Source of the DNA: Prochlorococcus sp. AG-412-I05
GTDB taxonomy: Bacteria > Cyanobacteriota > Cyanobacteriia > PCC-6307 > Cyanobiaceae
Assembly (NCBI GenBank): GCA_003214855.1
Contig: QCLC01000016.1
Location: 1 to 39,317 of the forward strand
Direction of reading: 5' to 3'
DNA length: 39,317 bases
This document shows positions 17,428 through 24,860 of the stretch, piece after piece. Below the pieces are notes generated by a model. The model was not told the DNA's origin. It did not search any database and was given only the letters and a program-made list of their open reading frames with translations. The translations under genes were made by a program, and so were the position numbers. Numbering within the stretch: the stretch's first letter is position 1; the number at the start of each line of letters is the position of its first letter.

Positions 17428-19031
17428 CTCATATACTTTTTCGTTGTGACGCTTCATCTTTAATAGGTAGTGGCCATATATTCCGTTGTAGAACTTTAGC
17501 CCGTGAGTTAATGCGGTGCGGGGCAACTATAACCTTTTTGTGCCGCCAACAACATGGAGACCTCATTGAACTTCTAAGTCAGGATTTTGAGGTTTTAGTG
17601 TTACTAGAGCAGAAACTTTTGTCGTGTATTGGCCTTGAAGGTAGAGAGCTTTATCAGGCTTGGTTGGGTTGTACTCAAGACCAAGATGCGACTGATTGCA
17701 TTTCAGCTATTATAGAAGCTCAGATCACTAGTGTTGATTGGGTTGTAGTAGATCATTATGGACTTGATGCAACATGGGAAGTACAATTCCTAAATCATTT
17801 ACGTTTTGGATCAAACTCGAAATTACTTGTGATTGACGATCTTGCTGATCGAGTTCATGTTGCTGATCTCTTGTTAGATCAAAATTTTTTTGGTGATATT
17901 GCACGGAATCGCTATCAATCGCTCGTTCCTGAGTATTGTCGACAGATGCTCGGTCCCCATTATGCGTTGCTAGGAAATGAGTACTCTCAACTTCACTCCT
18001 TAGTACCACCTCGTACAGATTTACGTCGGCTTCTTATTTTTTATGGCGGGGTCGATGCAGATAATTTAACCGGTCGAACCTTGGAAGCATTAATGCATCC
18101 AGCCTTGGCTCATTTGTCTGTGGATGTCGTTTTGGGTCGTCAGTCGTTAAATCGTCAAGTTGTTATTGAATCTATTGCTCGTAGGCCCCATACCACTCTT
18201 CATGAGCCGCTGCCAAGTTTGGCAGGCTTGATTGCGCGGGCTGATTTAGCTATTGGTGCAGGTGGTGCGACCACTTGGGAACGTGCTTGCCTTAAACTAC
18301 CTAGTCTTGTTGTTTCAACTGCAGCGAATCAAGTTTTCTTTAATGAAGCTCTAAATCGTGAGGGCCACTTATATCTACTTGGCGATTCTGAATCTGTGTC
18401 TGTAGACTTAATCCAATCTAAACTTCTTGAAATCGTAGCCGATCTCTCTCATTTGAATACGATTCCAATTTGTATAGATGGATTTGGTGCAGAACGTGTG
18501 GCGCTCTCAGTTATCGGTGGCCGTCGTGATATTACTCTTCGTTTAGCTAACTCAGAGGATGAATCGCTATTATTTACTTGGGCCAATGACCATCAGGTAC
18601 GTTCTCATAGTTTTTCCCCTGAATTAATTAAACTTTCTGACCATCGCGACTGGTTCCATAATCAATTAAAAGATCCTGATTCTTTAATCTTTATTGCAAG
18701 CATTGCTGGGGGATGCCCTATAGGTCAGATTCGGTTTGAACGTCAACCAAATCCTGCAAGTTGTGGTTGCCATCAGGCCAAAATTGATTTTTCTTTGGAC
18801 ATTTGTGCTCGTGGTAATGGATGGTCTCTTCCATTAGTTCATTACGGGCTTGATGCGATGGTGGCTAGGTGGGGTGTTCAGATTGATGTTGTAGCTGAGG
18901 TTTTATCACACAATTTTGCTAGTAATGCTTGCTTTGCACGAGCAGACTTTGTTGAAGATTTTCAACACTTATCTTCTGAGTCATCTTCAATAAGGCTGTG
19001 GCGCTGGCAATCACCAGCGCGCTTTTCGTAA
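17424..19031 (+). CDS. pseG: PseG UDP-sugar hydrolase fused to a C-terminal GNAT domain
   Basis: PseG releases UDP from UDP-2,4-diacetamido-2,4,6-trideoxy-beta-L-altrose. Residues 1 to about 350 are the GT-B-like hydrolase: MTHILFRCDASSLIGSGHIFRC with the conserved GxGHxxRC, VVDHYGLDATWE, LLVIDDLADRVH, LDQNFF, and AIGAGGATTWERACLKLPSLV. From about residue 370 to the end at 535 lies a GNAT domain (ITLRLANSEDESLLFTWAND, IGQIRFER, IDFSLDICARGNGWSLPLVHYGLDAMV, VLSHNFASNACFARADF). The GNAT part is the likely PseH function, acetylating N4 just before hydrolysis. The start is the ATGA overlap with the deacetylase gene; a 414-base AT-rich gap follows. Confidence 0.9.
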   Translation: MTHILFRCDASSLIGSGHIFRCRTLARELMRCGATITFLCRQQHGDLIELLSQDFEVLVLLEQKLLSCIGLEGRELYQAWLGCTQDQDATDCISAIIEAQITSVDWVVVDHYGLDATWEVQFLNHLRFGSNSKLLVIDDLADRVHVADLLLDQNFFGDIARNRYQSLVPEYCRQMLGPHYALLGNEYSQLHSLVPPRTDLRRLLIFYGGVDADNLTGRTLEALMHPALAHLSVDVVLGRQSLNRQVVIESIARRPHTTLHEPLPSLAGLIARADLAIGAGGATTWERACLKLPSLVVSTAANQVFFNEALNREGHLYLLGDSESVSVDLIQSKLLEIVADLSHLNTIPICIDGFGAERVALSVIGGRRDITLRLANSEDESLLFTWANDHQVRSHSFSPELIKLSDHRDWFHNQLKDPDSLIFIASIAGGCPIGQIRFERQPNPASCGCHQAKIDFSLDICARGNGWSLPLVHYGLDAMVARWGVQIDVVAEVLSHNFASNACFARADFVEDFQHLSSESSSIRLWRWQSPARFS

Positions 19032-19445
19032 TAGGAGATGCTTTCTATTTCTAGATACGTCTTTTCCAGTACGGGTTTTTATGAGCAAGCTCTTTCAAAT
19101 TATAATAAGCAATATTGTTAATTTGTCTGCTACGATAGATCAAAATCCTGAGGCTCTCTAATTGTAAGCTTTCGCCTGATGATTGCAGGTTGTTCATGAT
19201 TCATCTAATATAATAGAAGAAAAATTTAACCTGTCGAGACTTTCTGTCGATGTACATAATAGATGCAAATTCCAACGGTGAAAGTAAACGAGTTCATCTC
19301 ACTGCTTAGCATTGTGCATGCTGATCTAAATATCTCTCAGCACAGCTTGAAAGACTTGCATTTACTGAGCACTTCAATTAAATTGTGAATTTCTAGAATT
19401 AAATTGGGTTTGGCAAGCCATGTTCTCGAGGTTCTCCATTTTTAA
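19032..19445. other. AT-rich intergenic spacer
   Basis: This 414-base spacer after pseG has stops in all frames and no convincing gene, tRNA or repeat. The best regulatory hint is a perfect TATAAT at 19209-19214, reading toward the formyltransferase-like gene, but I see no matching -35 element at the right distance. A decayed gene cannot be excluded. Confidence 0.4.
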
Positions 19446-20165
19446 ATGTCCAATTCTTTTGCTTCATCTCATCGACCTCTGCTGATCCTTTCAAGTCGAC
19501 CCTGGAACAAATCCTTAGCCACTCGTTTGTCGAGTTGTTTAAAGCGTAAGGTGCATTGTATTACAAGCTCATCTGACCTTAATTTGTTTGCAGTTGAGAA
19601 GATCAACCCTAAGTGGATTTTTGTACCTCATTGGAGTAATTTTATACCTGATGAGATTTGGAGTAATTGGCCTACTGTTATTTTTCACATGACAGATTTG
19701 CCTTATGGTCGGGGTGGCAGCCCTTTGCAGAATTTGATTAAAAGAGGTGATACCTCTACCATGATTTCTGCTTTGCGTTGCTCCGCTGGTTTAGATACGG
19801 GCGATGTTTATATAAAACAGCAAATTAGTTTATACGGAACAGCAGAAGAAATCTTTATTAGAGCCGATGCGGTGATTGAGAAAATGATTGTTCAGATTGT
19901 TTGTAACGATCCAGTGGCTTCTCCCCAAAAGGGGCAACCAGTTCTGTTTCAACGACGTACTCCGGAGCAAAGTAATCTGCAGAATTGTCAGAAAGGCCAC
20001 TTAAATTCTTGGTTTGATCAGATACGCATGCTTGACGCTGAGGGTTATCCGCATGCTTTTTTGGAATTCAATGGAATGCGTATCGAGTTTCGTCGAGCCA
20101 GTCTTCGCTTTGATGGCTTATGTGCAGATGTAAAAATTGTACCCCTCCCGCCTGAAGGTGAGTAG
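19446..20165 (+). CDS. Formyltransferase-like protein of the pseudaminic acid locus
   Basis: The 239-residue protein resembles the catalytic domain of methionyl-tRNA/sugar formyltransferases: IFHMTDLPYGRGGSPLQNLI aligns with the H-x-S-L-L-P...RG..P block, and AGLDTGDVYIKQ with the D-x-GD block. It lacks the folate-binding Asn normally two residues before the His (here Ile), so its chemistry may differ. It is shorter than Fmt and has no C-terminal OB domain. Relatives occur, to my knowledge, next to nonulosonate genes. A role in N-formyl or other acyl modification of Pse is inference. pseI follows after a 104-base gap. Confidence 0.7.
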   Translation: MSNSFASSHRPLLILSSRPWNKSLATRLSSCLKRKVHCITSSSDLNLFAVEKINPKWIFVPHWSNFIPDEIWSNWPTVIFHMTDLPYGRGGSPLQNLIKRGDTSTMISALRCSAGLDTGDVYIKQQISLYGTAEEIFIRADAVIEKMIVQIVCNDPVASPQKGQPVLFQRRTPEQSNLQNCQKGHLNSWFDQIRMLDAEGYPHAFLEFNGMRIEFRRASLRFDGLCADVKIVPLPPEGE

Positions 20166-20269
20166 TTGATTACCGATTATCGATTAGTCATTGTAATGAC
20201 CACTCAGAATTATCAATATTTGCAGTATAGTTCATTGGATATAAACTAGGCATCCTGATTGTTATCCTC

Positions 20270-21319
20270 ATGAATATCAAGATTGCTGGACGTTCAATCG
20301 GCCTTGCCTGCTCACCATTTGTAATTGCCGAGATGAGTGGTAATCACAATCAGAGTTTAGAACGAGCTTTTGAGATTGTAGAAGCAGCTGCTGATGCCGG
20401 AGCTCATGCAATAAAGCTTCAGACATATACCGCGGATACGATGACTTTAGATGTTCGTGGTGGTAATTTCGAGATTAATGATACAGATTCTCTTTGGGCT
20501 GGAAAGAATTTGCATGACTTATATCAGAAAGCATATACACCTTGGGAATGGCATGCGCCAATTTTTGAACATGCTAGGAAGTTCGGGTTAATATGTTTTA
20601 GCTCTCCGTTTGATGAAACTGCCGTAGATTTTCTTTGCGATCTTGATGTCCCGGCATTCAAAATAGCAAGTTTTGAAAACAATCATCTTCCTTTAATAAG
20701 GAAAGCTGCATCTACTGGTAAACCTCTGATTATTTCGACAGGGATGGCATCACTTGCTGATTTGGAGCGTGCAGTCACTACGGCACGAGAAGCAGGCTGC
20801 AGAGACCTGATATTATTAAAATGTACTAGCACTTATCCAGCTTCTCCGGAAAACACAAATATTCTTACTATTCCACATTTAAGAGATCTTTTTGGTGTGC
20901 AGGTTGGACTATCTGACCACACGATGGGTGTTGGTGTTGCTGTCGCATCTATTGCGCTAGGAGCAACTGTAATTGAAAAGCACTTCACGCTTTCTAGATC
21001 TGATGGAGGTGTAGATAGTGCATTTTCTATGGAGCCTTTGGAACTTAAATCACTTGTGCAAGAAACAAGCAGAGCATGGCAGTCTCTTGGAAGTGTGACA
21101 TATGGCTCAACATCTGCTGAACAAAAAAGTCTTTTATTTAGAAGATCGATTTATGCCGTTAAAGATATAAATGTTGGCGAAAGATTTTCGAGTGAAAATC
21201 TCAGCATTATACGTCCTGGTGATGGTGCTCCCCCATACTTTTATGATTCTCTAATTGGAAAAACTGCACAGAGAAATTATAAAGGGGGCACACCTCTTGA
21301 ACTTGATTTTCTTTCTTAA
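20270..21319 (+). CDS. pseI: Pseudaminic acid synthase, PseI
   Basis: PseI condenses 2,4-diacetamido-2,4,6-trideoxy-L-altrose with phosphoenolpyruvate to form pseudaminic acid. The N-terminus has FVIAEMSGNHNQSLERAF and AIKLQTYTADTMTLD, diagnostic for PseI within the NeuB family; CFSSPFDETAVDFL, FKIASFENNHLPLI, GLSDHTMG-like (VGLSDHTMGVGVA) and ATVIEKHFTLSR follow. The last 70 residues form the SAF antifreeze-like domain (RRSIYAVKDINVGERFSSENLSIIRPG). The 349-residue length is normal. Codon use is more AT-rich than in the pseC-pseG run. It is convergent to the TPR gene with about 30 bases between stops and no clear terminator. Confidence 0.95.
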   Translation: MNIKIAGRSIGLACSPFVIAEMSGNHNQSLERAFEIVEAAADAGAHAIKLQTYTADTMTLDVRGGNFEINDTDSLWAGKNLHDLYQKAYTPWEWHAPIFEHARKFGLICFSSPFDETAVDFLCDLDVPAFKIASFENNHLPLIRKAASTGKPLIISTGMASLADLERAVTTAREAGCRDLILLKCTSTYPASPENTNILTIPHLRDLFGVQVGLSDHTMGVGVAVASIALGATVIEKHFTLSRSDGGVDSAFSMEPLELKSLVQETSRAWQSLGSVTYGSTSAEQKSLLFRRSIYAVKDINVGERFSSENLSIIRPGDGAPPYFYDSLIGKTAQRNYKGGTPLELDFLS

Positions 21320-21350
21320 CTTTTCAAATCATATATATTGATTGTCTTGT

Positions 21351-23027
21351 CTATGGATCATAGAAATTGTTTGAGTGGTTTTTACTACTTTCGTAATCTA
21401 TGAGCCATGCCTGTAGTTCATGATGCACATGATTATTAATTAAATCTTTCCAATTTCCATGACTCGCTTGTCTGAATAGTTTTACACTTGGGTACCAAAA
21501 TGTTTTTTCTGTGTCAAAACCCCATCTCCATTCGGAAACATATGGTAAAAGTATCCATGTTGGTCTTCCTAAGGCTGCGCTTAGATGCGCCAGTCCAGAA
21601 TCAGATGTTATTATCAAATCACAATTCATGAGCATAGAAGCAGTTTCAGCAAAGCACCAACAAGAATTGACAAGTTTCTGAGATTGATGGAAATAACTTT
21701 CGAAATTATTTTCTGAAATTTGTTCACTTCCCTCTCCCTTTTGGAAGCTAACAAAATTTGCATTTCTAATGCTTAGAACGTTTTTAAATAGCATGAGTGG
21801 TAGAGATCGACCCCTTGATAGTGTGAATTCATGTTGGGGATTCCCTTGCCAATGCAAGCCTATATTTGCTTTGTTATTAACTCTTAGAATTTTTTGCCAT
21901 TTTTGATCTGATAGTTTACTGGATTTGAGGTACCTTTTCTCGTTTTTTACTTTATCTGGTTCAATTCCTACTATTTGAGGAATGCTCATTAACGGAATCC
22001 AGCTATCAAAATTATGTTTATGCCATGCTTTATTTTTTCTTAGGATATCTTCAGTGGATATGTAATTTTTACACAGGCCTGATAACTTTATGAGTTTGCT
22101 TAGCTTGTCTGGTCCCTGCAAGGTCACTGATGATGAAATCTGTTGGATTTTTGGTAAGTATCGAATGAATTGAAAAGTGTCGCCAAACCCTTGTTCGCAA
22201 ATTACAAGAATCTTTGCAGTCTTTTTTGAGATTCGTTTTAATAATTTAACCTCATATGGAATATCCATAATTCTCTGTTGCGGATTGATGCGTTTTTCAT
22301 ACGCTTCCCATCCACTCTGCCATTGTCTTTTAGATAAAAGTACACCAGCTAACATGACCCAGCAATCATGATCCTCAGGATAGTTTTTTAAGTGAATTTG
22401 ATAGTGATCTATTGCCTCGTCGAGGTTGCCAATGCTTTGCGCAAGTGTCCCGAGATTTTTTATGGCATTAGGGTGCTTAGGATCAGTGTCTAGTGCTTTT
22501 CTGTAAAATTCTCCTGCTTCTGTGAATCTACCTGCTTCGTGGAGTGTCGTTCCATGATTGTTTACAGCTTTGCTGTTTTCTGGATCTGCCTCTACTGCAA
22601 GTTTTGAGTATTTCATCGCCTCATTTATATTATTGCTTCTCAATAATGCAATTGAGTAATTACTCAAAGTGTGAACATCGCCGTCCTTCATTAGAATTGC
22701 GTTTTTGCAGCAATCAATTGCGATTTTGAATCGATTAGTTTGAAGGGCTAATTCTGCGCCTTTGCAAAGGGCATAGTGAAGCGATGGGCTGATGTCTAGT
22801 GATTCATTATCATCGATCATTGCCGCGCGGTGCAGAATTATTATAGCCCTGTAAGGGTGATTTAATGCTAATAATGACAGGCCGAATCCCAATAATGCCA
22901 TTGTATTGGTCCTGTTGTTTCTAACTTCCTCACGGAAAATATCCCTCGCTTTTTCCCAATTCTCCTCGTCGCATGCTTTCCAGCCTTGAATAACTGCTCG
23001 GCTATTCATGGACTGTCGACTATTCAT
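21351..23027 (-). CDS. TPR protein with C-terminal GT9/heptosyltransferase-like domain
   Basis: The 558-residue protein has about six tetratricopeptide repeats in residues 15-240, for example AVNNHGTTLHEAGRFTEAGE and AIKNLGTLAQSIGNLDEAID, then a glycosyltransferase-like domain from about 270. The latter includes ILVICEQGFGDTFQFIRYLP, IGLHWQGNPQHE, and DLIITSDSGLAHLSAALGRP plus TWILLPYVSEWRW, which resemble the donor site of ADP-heptose-type (GT9) enzymes. This TPR-plus-GT9 architecture is recurrent in bacteria and resembles O-GlcNAc-transferase logic in layout only. The start codon region is duplicated: ATGAATAGTCGA at 23027 and ATGAATAGCCGA 18 bases later, so either Met is possible. The acceptor may be a protein; unproven. 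Confidence 0.8.
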   Translation of the reverse strand: MNSRQSMNSRAVIQGWKACDEENWEKARDIFREEVRNNRTNTMALLGFGLSLLALNHPYRAIIILHRAAMIDDNESLDISPSLHYALCKGAELALQTNRFKIAIDCCKNAILMKDGDVHTLSNYSIALLRSNNINEAMKYSKLAVEADPENSKAVNNHGTTLHEAGRFTEAGEFYRKALDTDPKHPNAIKNLGTLAQSIGNLDEAIDHYQIHLKNYPEDHDCWVMLAGVLLSKRQWQSGWEAYEKRINPQQRIMDIPYEVKLLKRISKKTAKILVICEQGFGDTFQFIRYLPKIQQISSSVTLQGPDKLSKLIKLSGLCKNYISTEDILRKNKAWHKHNFDSWIPLMSIPQIVGIEPDKVKNEKRYLKSSKLSDQKWQKILRVNNKANIGLHWQGNPQHEFTLSRGRSLPLMLFKNVLSIRNANFVSFQKGEGSEQISENNFESYFHQSQKLVNSCWCFAETASMLMNCDLIITSDSGLAHLSAALGRPTWILLPYVSEWRWGFDTEKTFWYPSVKLFRQASHGNWKDLINNHVHHELQAWLIDYESSKNHSNNFYDP

Positions 23028-23040
23028 TGACCTAAATAGT

Positions 23041-23187
23041 TTGCTTTGTGTTTTTCTCCTAACTTATGATGGCCTTGCAGGTTTTCAGATCGAGACGCCT
23101 TTTGCGCTTTTCTAGTGGGCTGTATAGGCGTAAGACCCCAGATGTAGTGTAGGCCTCTTGATTTGCAGCATTTTTCTGCTGTTTTTT
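23041..23187 (+). ncRNA. Candidate small RNA or structured leader
   Basis: A promoter-like TTGCTT (23041-23046), 18-base spacer and TATGAT (23065-23070) read on the plus strand. About 110 bases on, CAGCA/TGCTG (23166-23181) forms a small hairpin followed by TTTTTT (23182-23187), terminator-like. Between them ACGCCT (23095-23100) pairs with AGGCGT (23126-23131), and GGCCT (23071) with AGGCC (23151). No gene of useful length is present. The combination suggests a short transcript upstream of the RTX gene; it is unproven and each element alone is weak. Confidence 0.35.
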
Positions 23188-23230
23188 GTTCGTCGGCTTA
23201 AGGTCGGTGCGTTGACTGGGCCCTGCCTGC

Positions 23231-23259
23231 TTGACTCTGGTGAGACTACGTTATATAAA
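23231..23259 (+). promoter_or_regulatory. Strong sigma70-type promoter of the RTX surface protein gene
   Basis: TTGACT at 23231-23236, a 17-base spacer and TATAAA at 23254-23259 closely match consensus. Transcription would begin near 23266, giving a leader of about 20 bases before the GTG at 23285. The promoter also argues against starting the protein at the TTG that forms its -35 box. Confidence 0.7.
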
Positions 23260-23284
23260 TATCCTGGACAATTCTTATTCTTCA

Positions 23285-24793
23285 GTGGCTGCTACCACCC
23301 TGACCGGTACAACCGGTAACGACATTCTGAACGCCCCCGGCTCTGTAACCGCATTAGTGCAGGGTCAACAGGGCAACGACACCATCACTCTTTCACTGGC
23401 TGCTGATGAAGCTTCCGGTGGGAAAGGCAATGACACCATGAGCATTGTCCGGGTGGGTGCCCTCACCAATGGTTTTACTGGCGGTGAAGGTAACGATACT
23501 ATTTTCATCCGCAGTGCTACCTCCTATGCAGGCACTGCTTCACTTGGTGATGGGGCGGATACCATTCGCTTCCAAAATGCAGCCGGCGGCGTCCTGCTTT
23601 CCGGTGCAAACATTGCGATGAATGGTGGTAACGACACAATTGCCATCAACACCGGTGGTGCTGACACCTTTATCAATGCCGGCGTCGGCTTGGGTCAAGG
23701 TGATGATCTTTTATCTGATGGAGGTAACACTGCTGAGAACCTTGTTTCTTCGACCATCTTTGGTGGCAAAGGTAAGGACACCATCCGATTGGGTGGCGCA
23801 AACACCGGTTCTTCATCCGTAATCCAGGGCGGTAACGGCGCTGACCGTATTTTCATGACTGCCGTCAACGCCATGGCAGTCTCCAACTTGGTGGCTGGCG
23901 GTAGGGGCACTGACTCCATATCTTTTGGTGGTGTGATCGGCTCAATCGCTGGTGGTGGCCTGAATGACACCATCGGCTTCGCTGGCAACACCTTTGCTTC
24001 TGGCAACGCTGTTTATGGAGATGGTGTTGGTGTGATCACTGTTGGTACTGGGACCGAAGGCGCAGCTGATGGAGCTGATGTCATTGGCAACAGCGCAACC
24101 GTGTTTGCTGGAAGCTCAACTATCTACGGTGGTGGTAGCAAGGACACCATCGATGTTCGGAGTATGACCGCTGGATTGATCCACGGTGGTAACGGTGCTG
24201 ACTCAATCACAGTCTTCTCCGGTGGTGCTCTTCACAGAGGCTCCATCTTCGGTGGAAATGCAAACGACACTATTAGTGTCAACTCTGCATTCGGTCGTGT
24301 TGTCACCAACATGACCACCGTTAATGGTGGTGCTGGTGCAGACAACATCATCATTGATGGTGTCGCCGCTGGTTACCTCACCGGTGCTAGCCGTGCTACG
24401 ACGAACGCTATGGCAGTTGTTGCCTACGGCGCTGGTGATGTCATCAGTTTGGCAAGTACAGCCCTCACTAACCAGACTGCTAACGCAAACTGGATGTTGG
24501 GTGCTGCTTCTGTGTGGGTTGCTACGGGCTCTCTGTTCAACACGCAGGTTTTCATTACTTCGATTCAAGCAAATGGTGATGGTTCTGTTGCTGCCTACTC
24601 AGATGGCACTGACACCTACATCTCCTACTTCGCGAATACTGGTAACCAACAGGTTGTCAAGATTACTGGAGTTGATGCAGTTCTCACCACACGTACTAAA
24701 CAGCAAGTGACTCTGAGCGCCAGCAACTTTGGCTTCACACTTACTGAAAACAACGCTGGTACCTCTACCGGTCTCAACATCACTTTGACCTGA
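23285..24793 (+). CDS. RTX-like calcium-binding surface protein
   Basis: The acidic, Gly/Asn/Asp/Thr-rich protein of about 502 residues starts AATTLTGTTGNDILNAPGS. About fourteen G-x-G-N/A-D-T/S-I type elements (GGKGNDTM, GGEGNDTI, LGDGADTI, GGNGADRI, GGRGTDSI, GGNGADSI, GGNANDTI, GGAGADNI) recur every 20-40 residues, not as tight tandem nonapeptides. This suggests a long calcium-bound beta-solenoid like the surface RTX proteins of marine Synechococcus (SwmA-type) or S-layers. There is no signal peptide, Cys is absent, and Ser/Thr are abundant, so type I export and O-glycosylation are plausible. The start GTG at 23285 was chosen because the consensus promoter overlaps the upstream in-frame TTG. 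Codon use is GC-richer and more even than its AT-rich neighbours, suggesting high expression. Confidence 0.85.
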   Translation: MAATTLTGTTGNDILNAPGSVTALVQGQQGNDTITLSLAADEASGGKGNDTMSIVRVGALTNGFTGGEGNDTIFIRSATSYAGTASLGDGADTIRFQNAAGGVLLSGANIAMNGGNDTIAINTGGADTFINAGVGLGQGDDLLSDGGNTAENLVSSTIFGGKGKDTIRLGGANTGSSSVIQGGNGADRIFMTAVNAMAVSNLVAGGRGTDSISFGGVIGSIAGGGLNDTIGFAGNTFASGNAVYGDGVGVITVGTGTEGAADGADVIGNSATVFAGSSTIYGGGSKDTIDVRSMTAGLIHGGNGADSITVFSGGALHRGSIFGGNANDTISVNSAFGRVVTNMTTVNGGAGADNIIIDGVAAGYLTGASRATTNAMAVVAYGAGDVISLASTALTNQTANANWMLGAASVWVATGSLFNTQVFITSIQANGDGSVAAYSDGTDTYISYFANTGNQQVVKITGVDAVLTTRTKQQVTLSASNFGFTLTENNAGTSTGLNITLT

Positions 24794-24830
24794 TCAATAG
24801 ATCAGTCTCAGTAGTTTAAGTTCAATCATC

Positions 24831-24860
24831 CAGGGGGGGCTTCATGCCCCCCTTCTTTTT
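24831..24860 (+). terminator. Intrinsic terminator after the RTX gene
   Basis: A G-run (GGGGGGC), loop TTCAT and C-run (GCCCCCC) form an 8-9 bp GC-only stem, followed by TTCTTTTT. This is the clearest rho-independent terminator in the window. The T-tract ends one base before the next ATG (24861), so the downstream maf genes rely on read-through or an unseen internal promoter. Confidence 0.9.

Noticed and set aside
9925-21319. Legionaminic or sialic acid pathway instead of pseudaminic acid
   Set aside because: PseB-type TGGTGSFGKAF, a PseG hydrolase and PseI-type SGNHNQSLE are present, while a NeuC/LegG epimerase-hydrolase and a GDP-sugar guanylyltransferase are not seen.
24203-24568. 121-codon minus-strand frame inside the RTX gene
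   Set aside because: It is a low-complexity product caused by the repetitive RTX coding sequence on the other strand; no start signal or family pattern.
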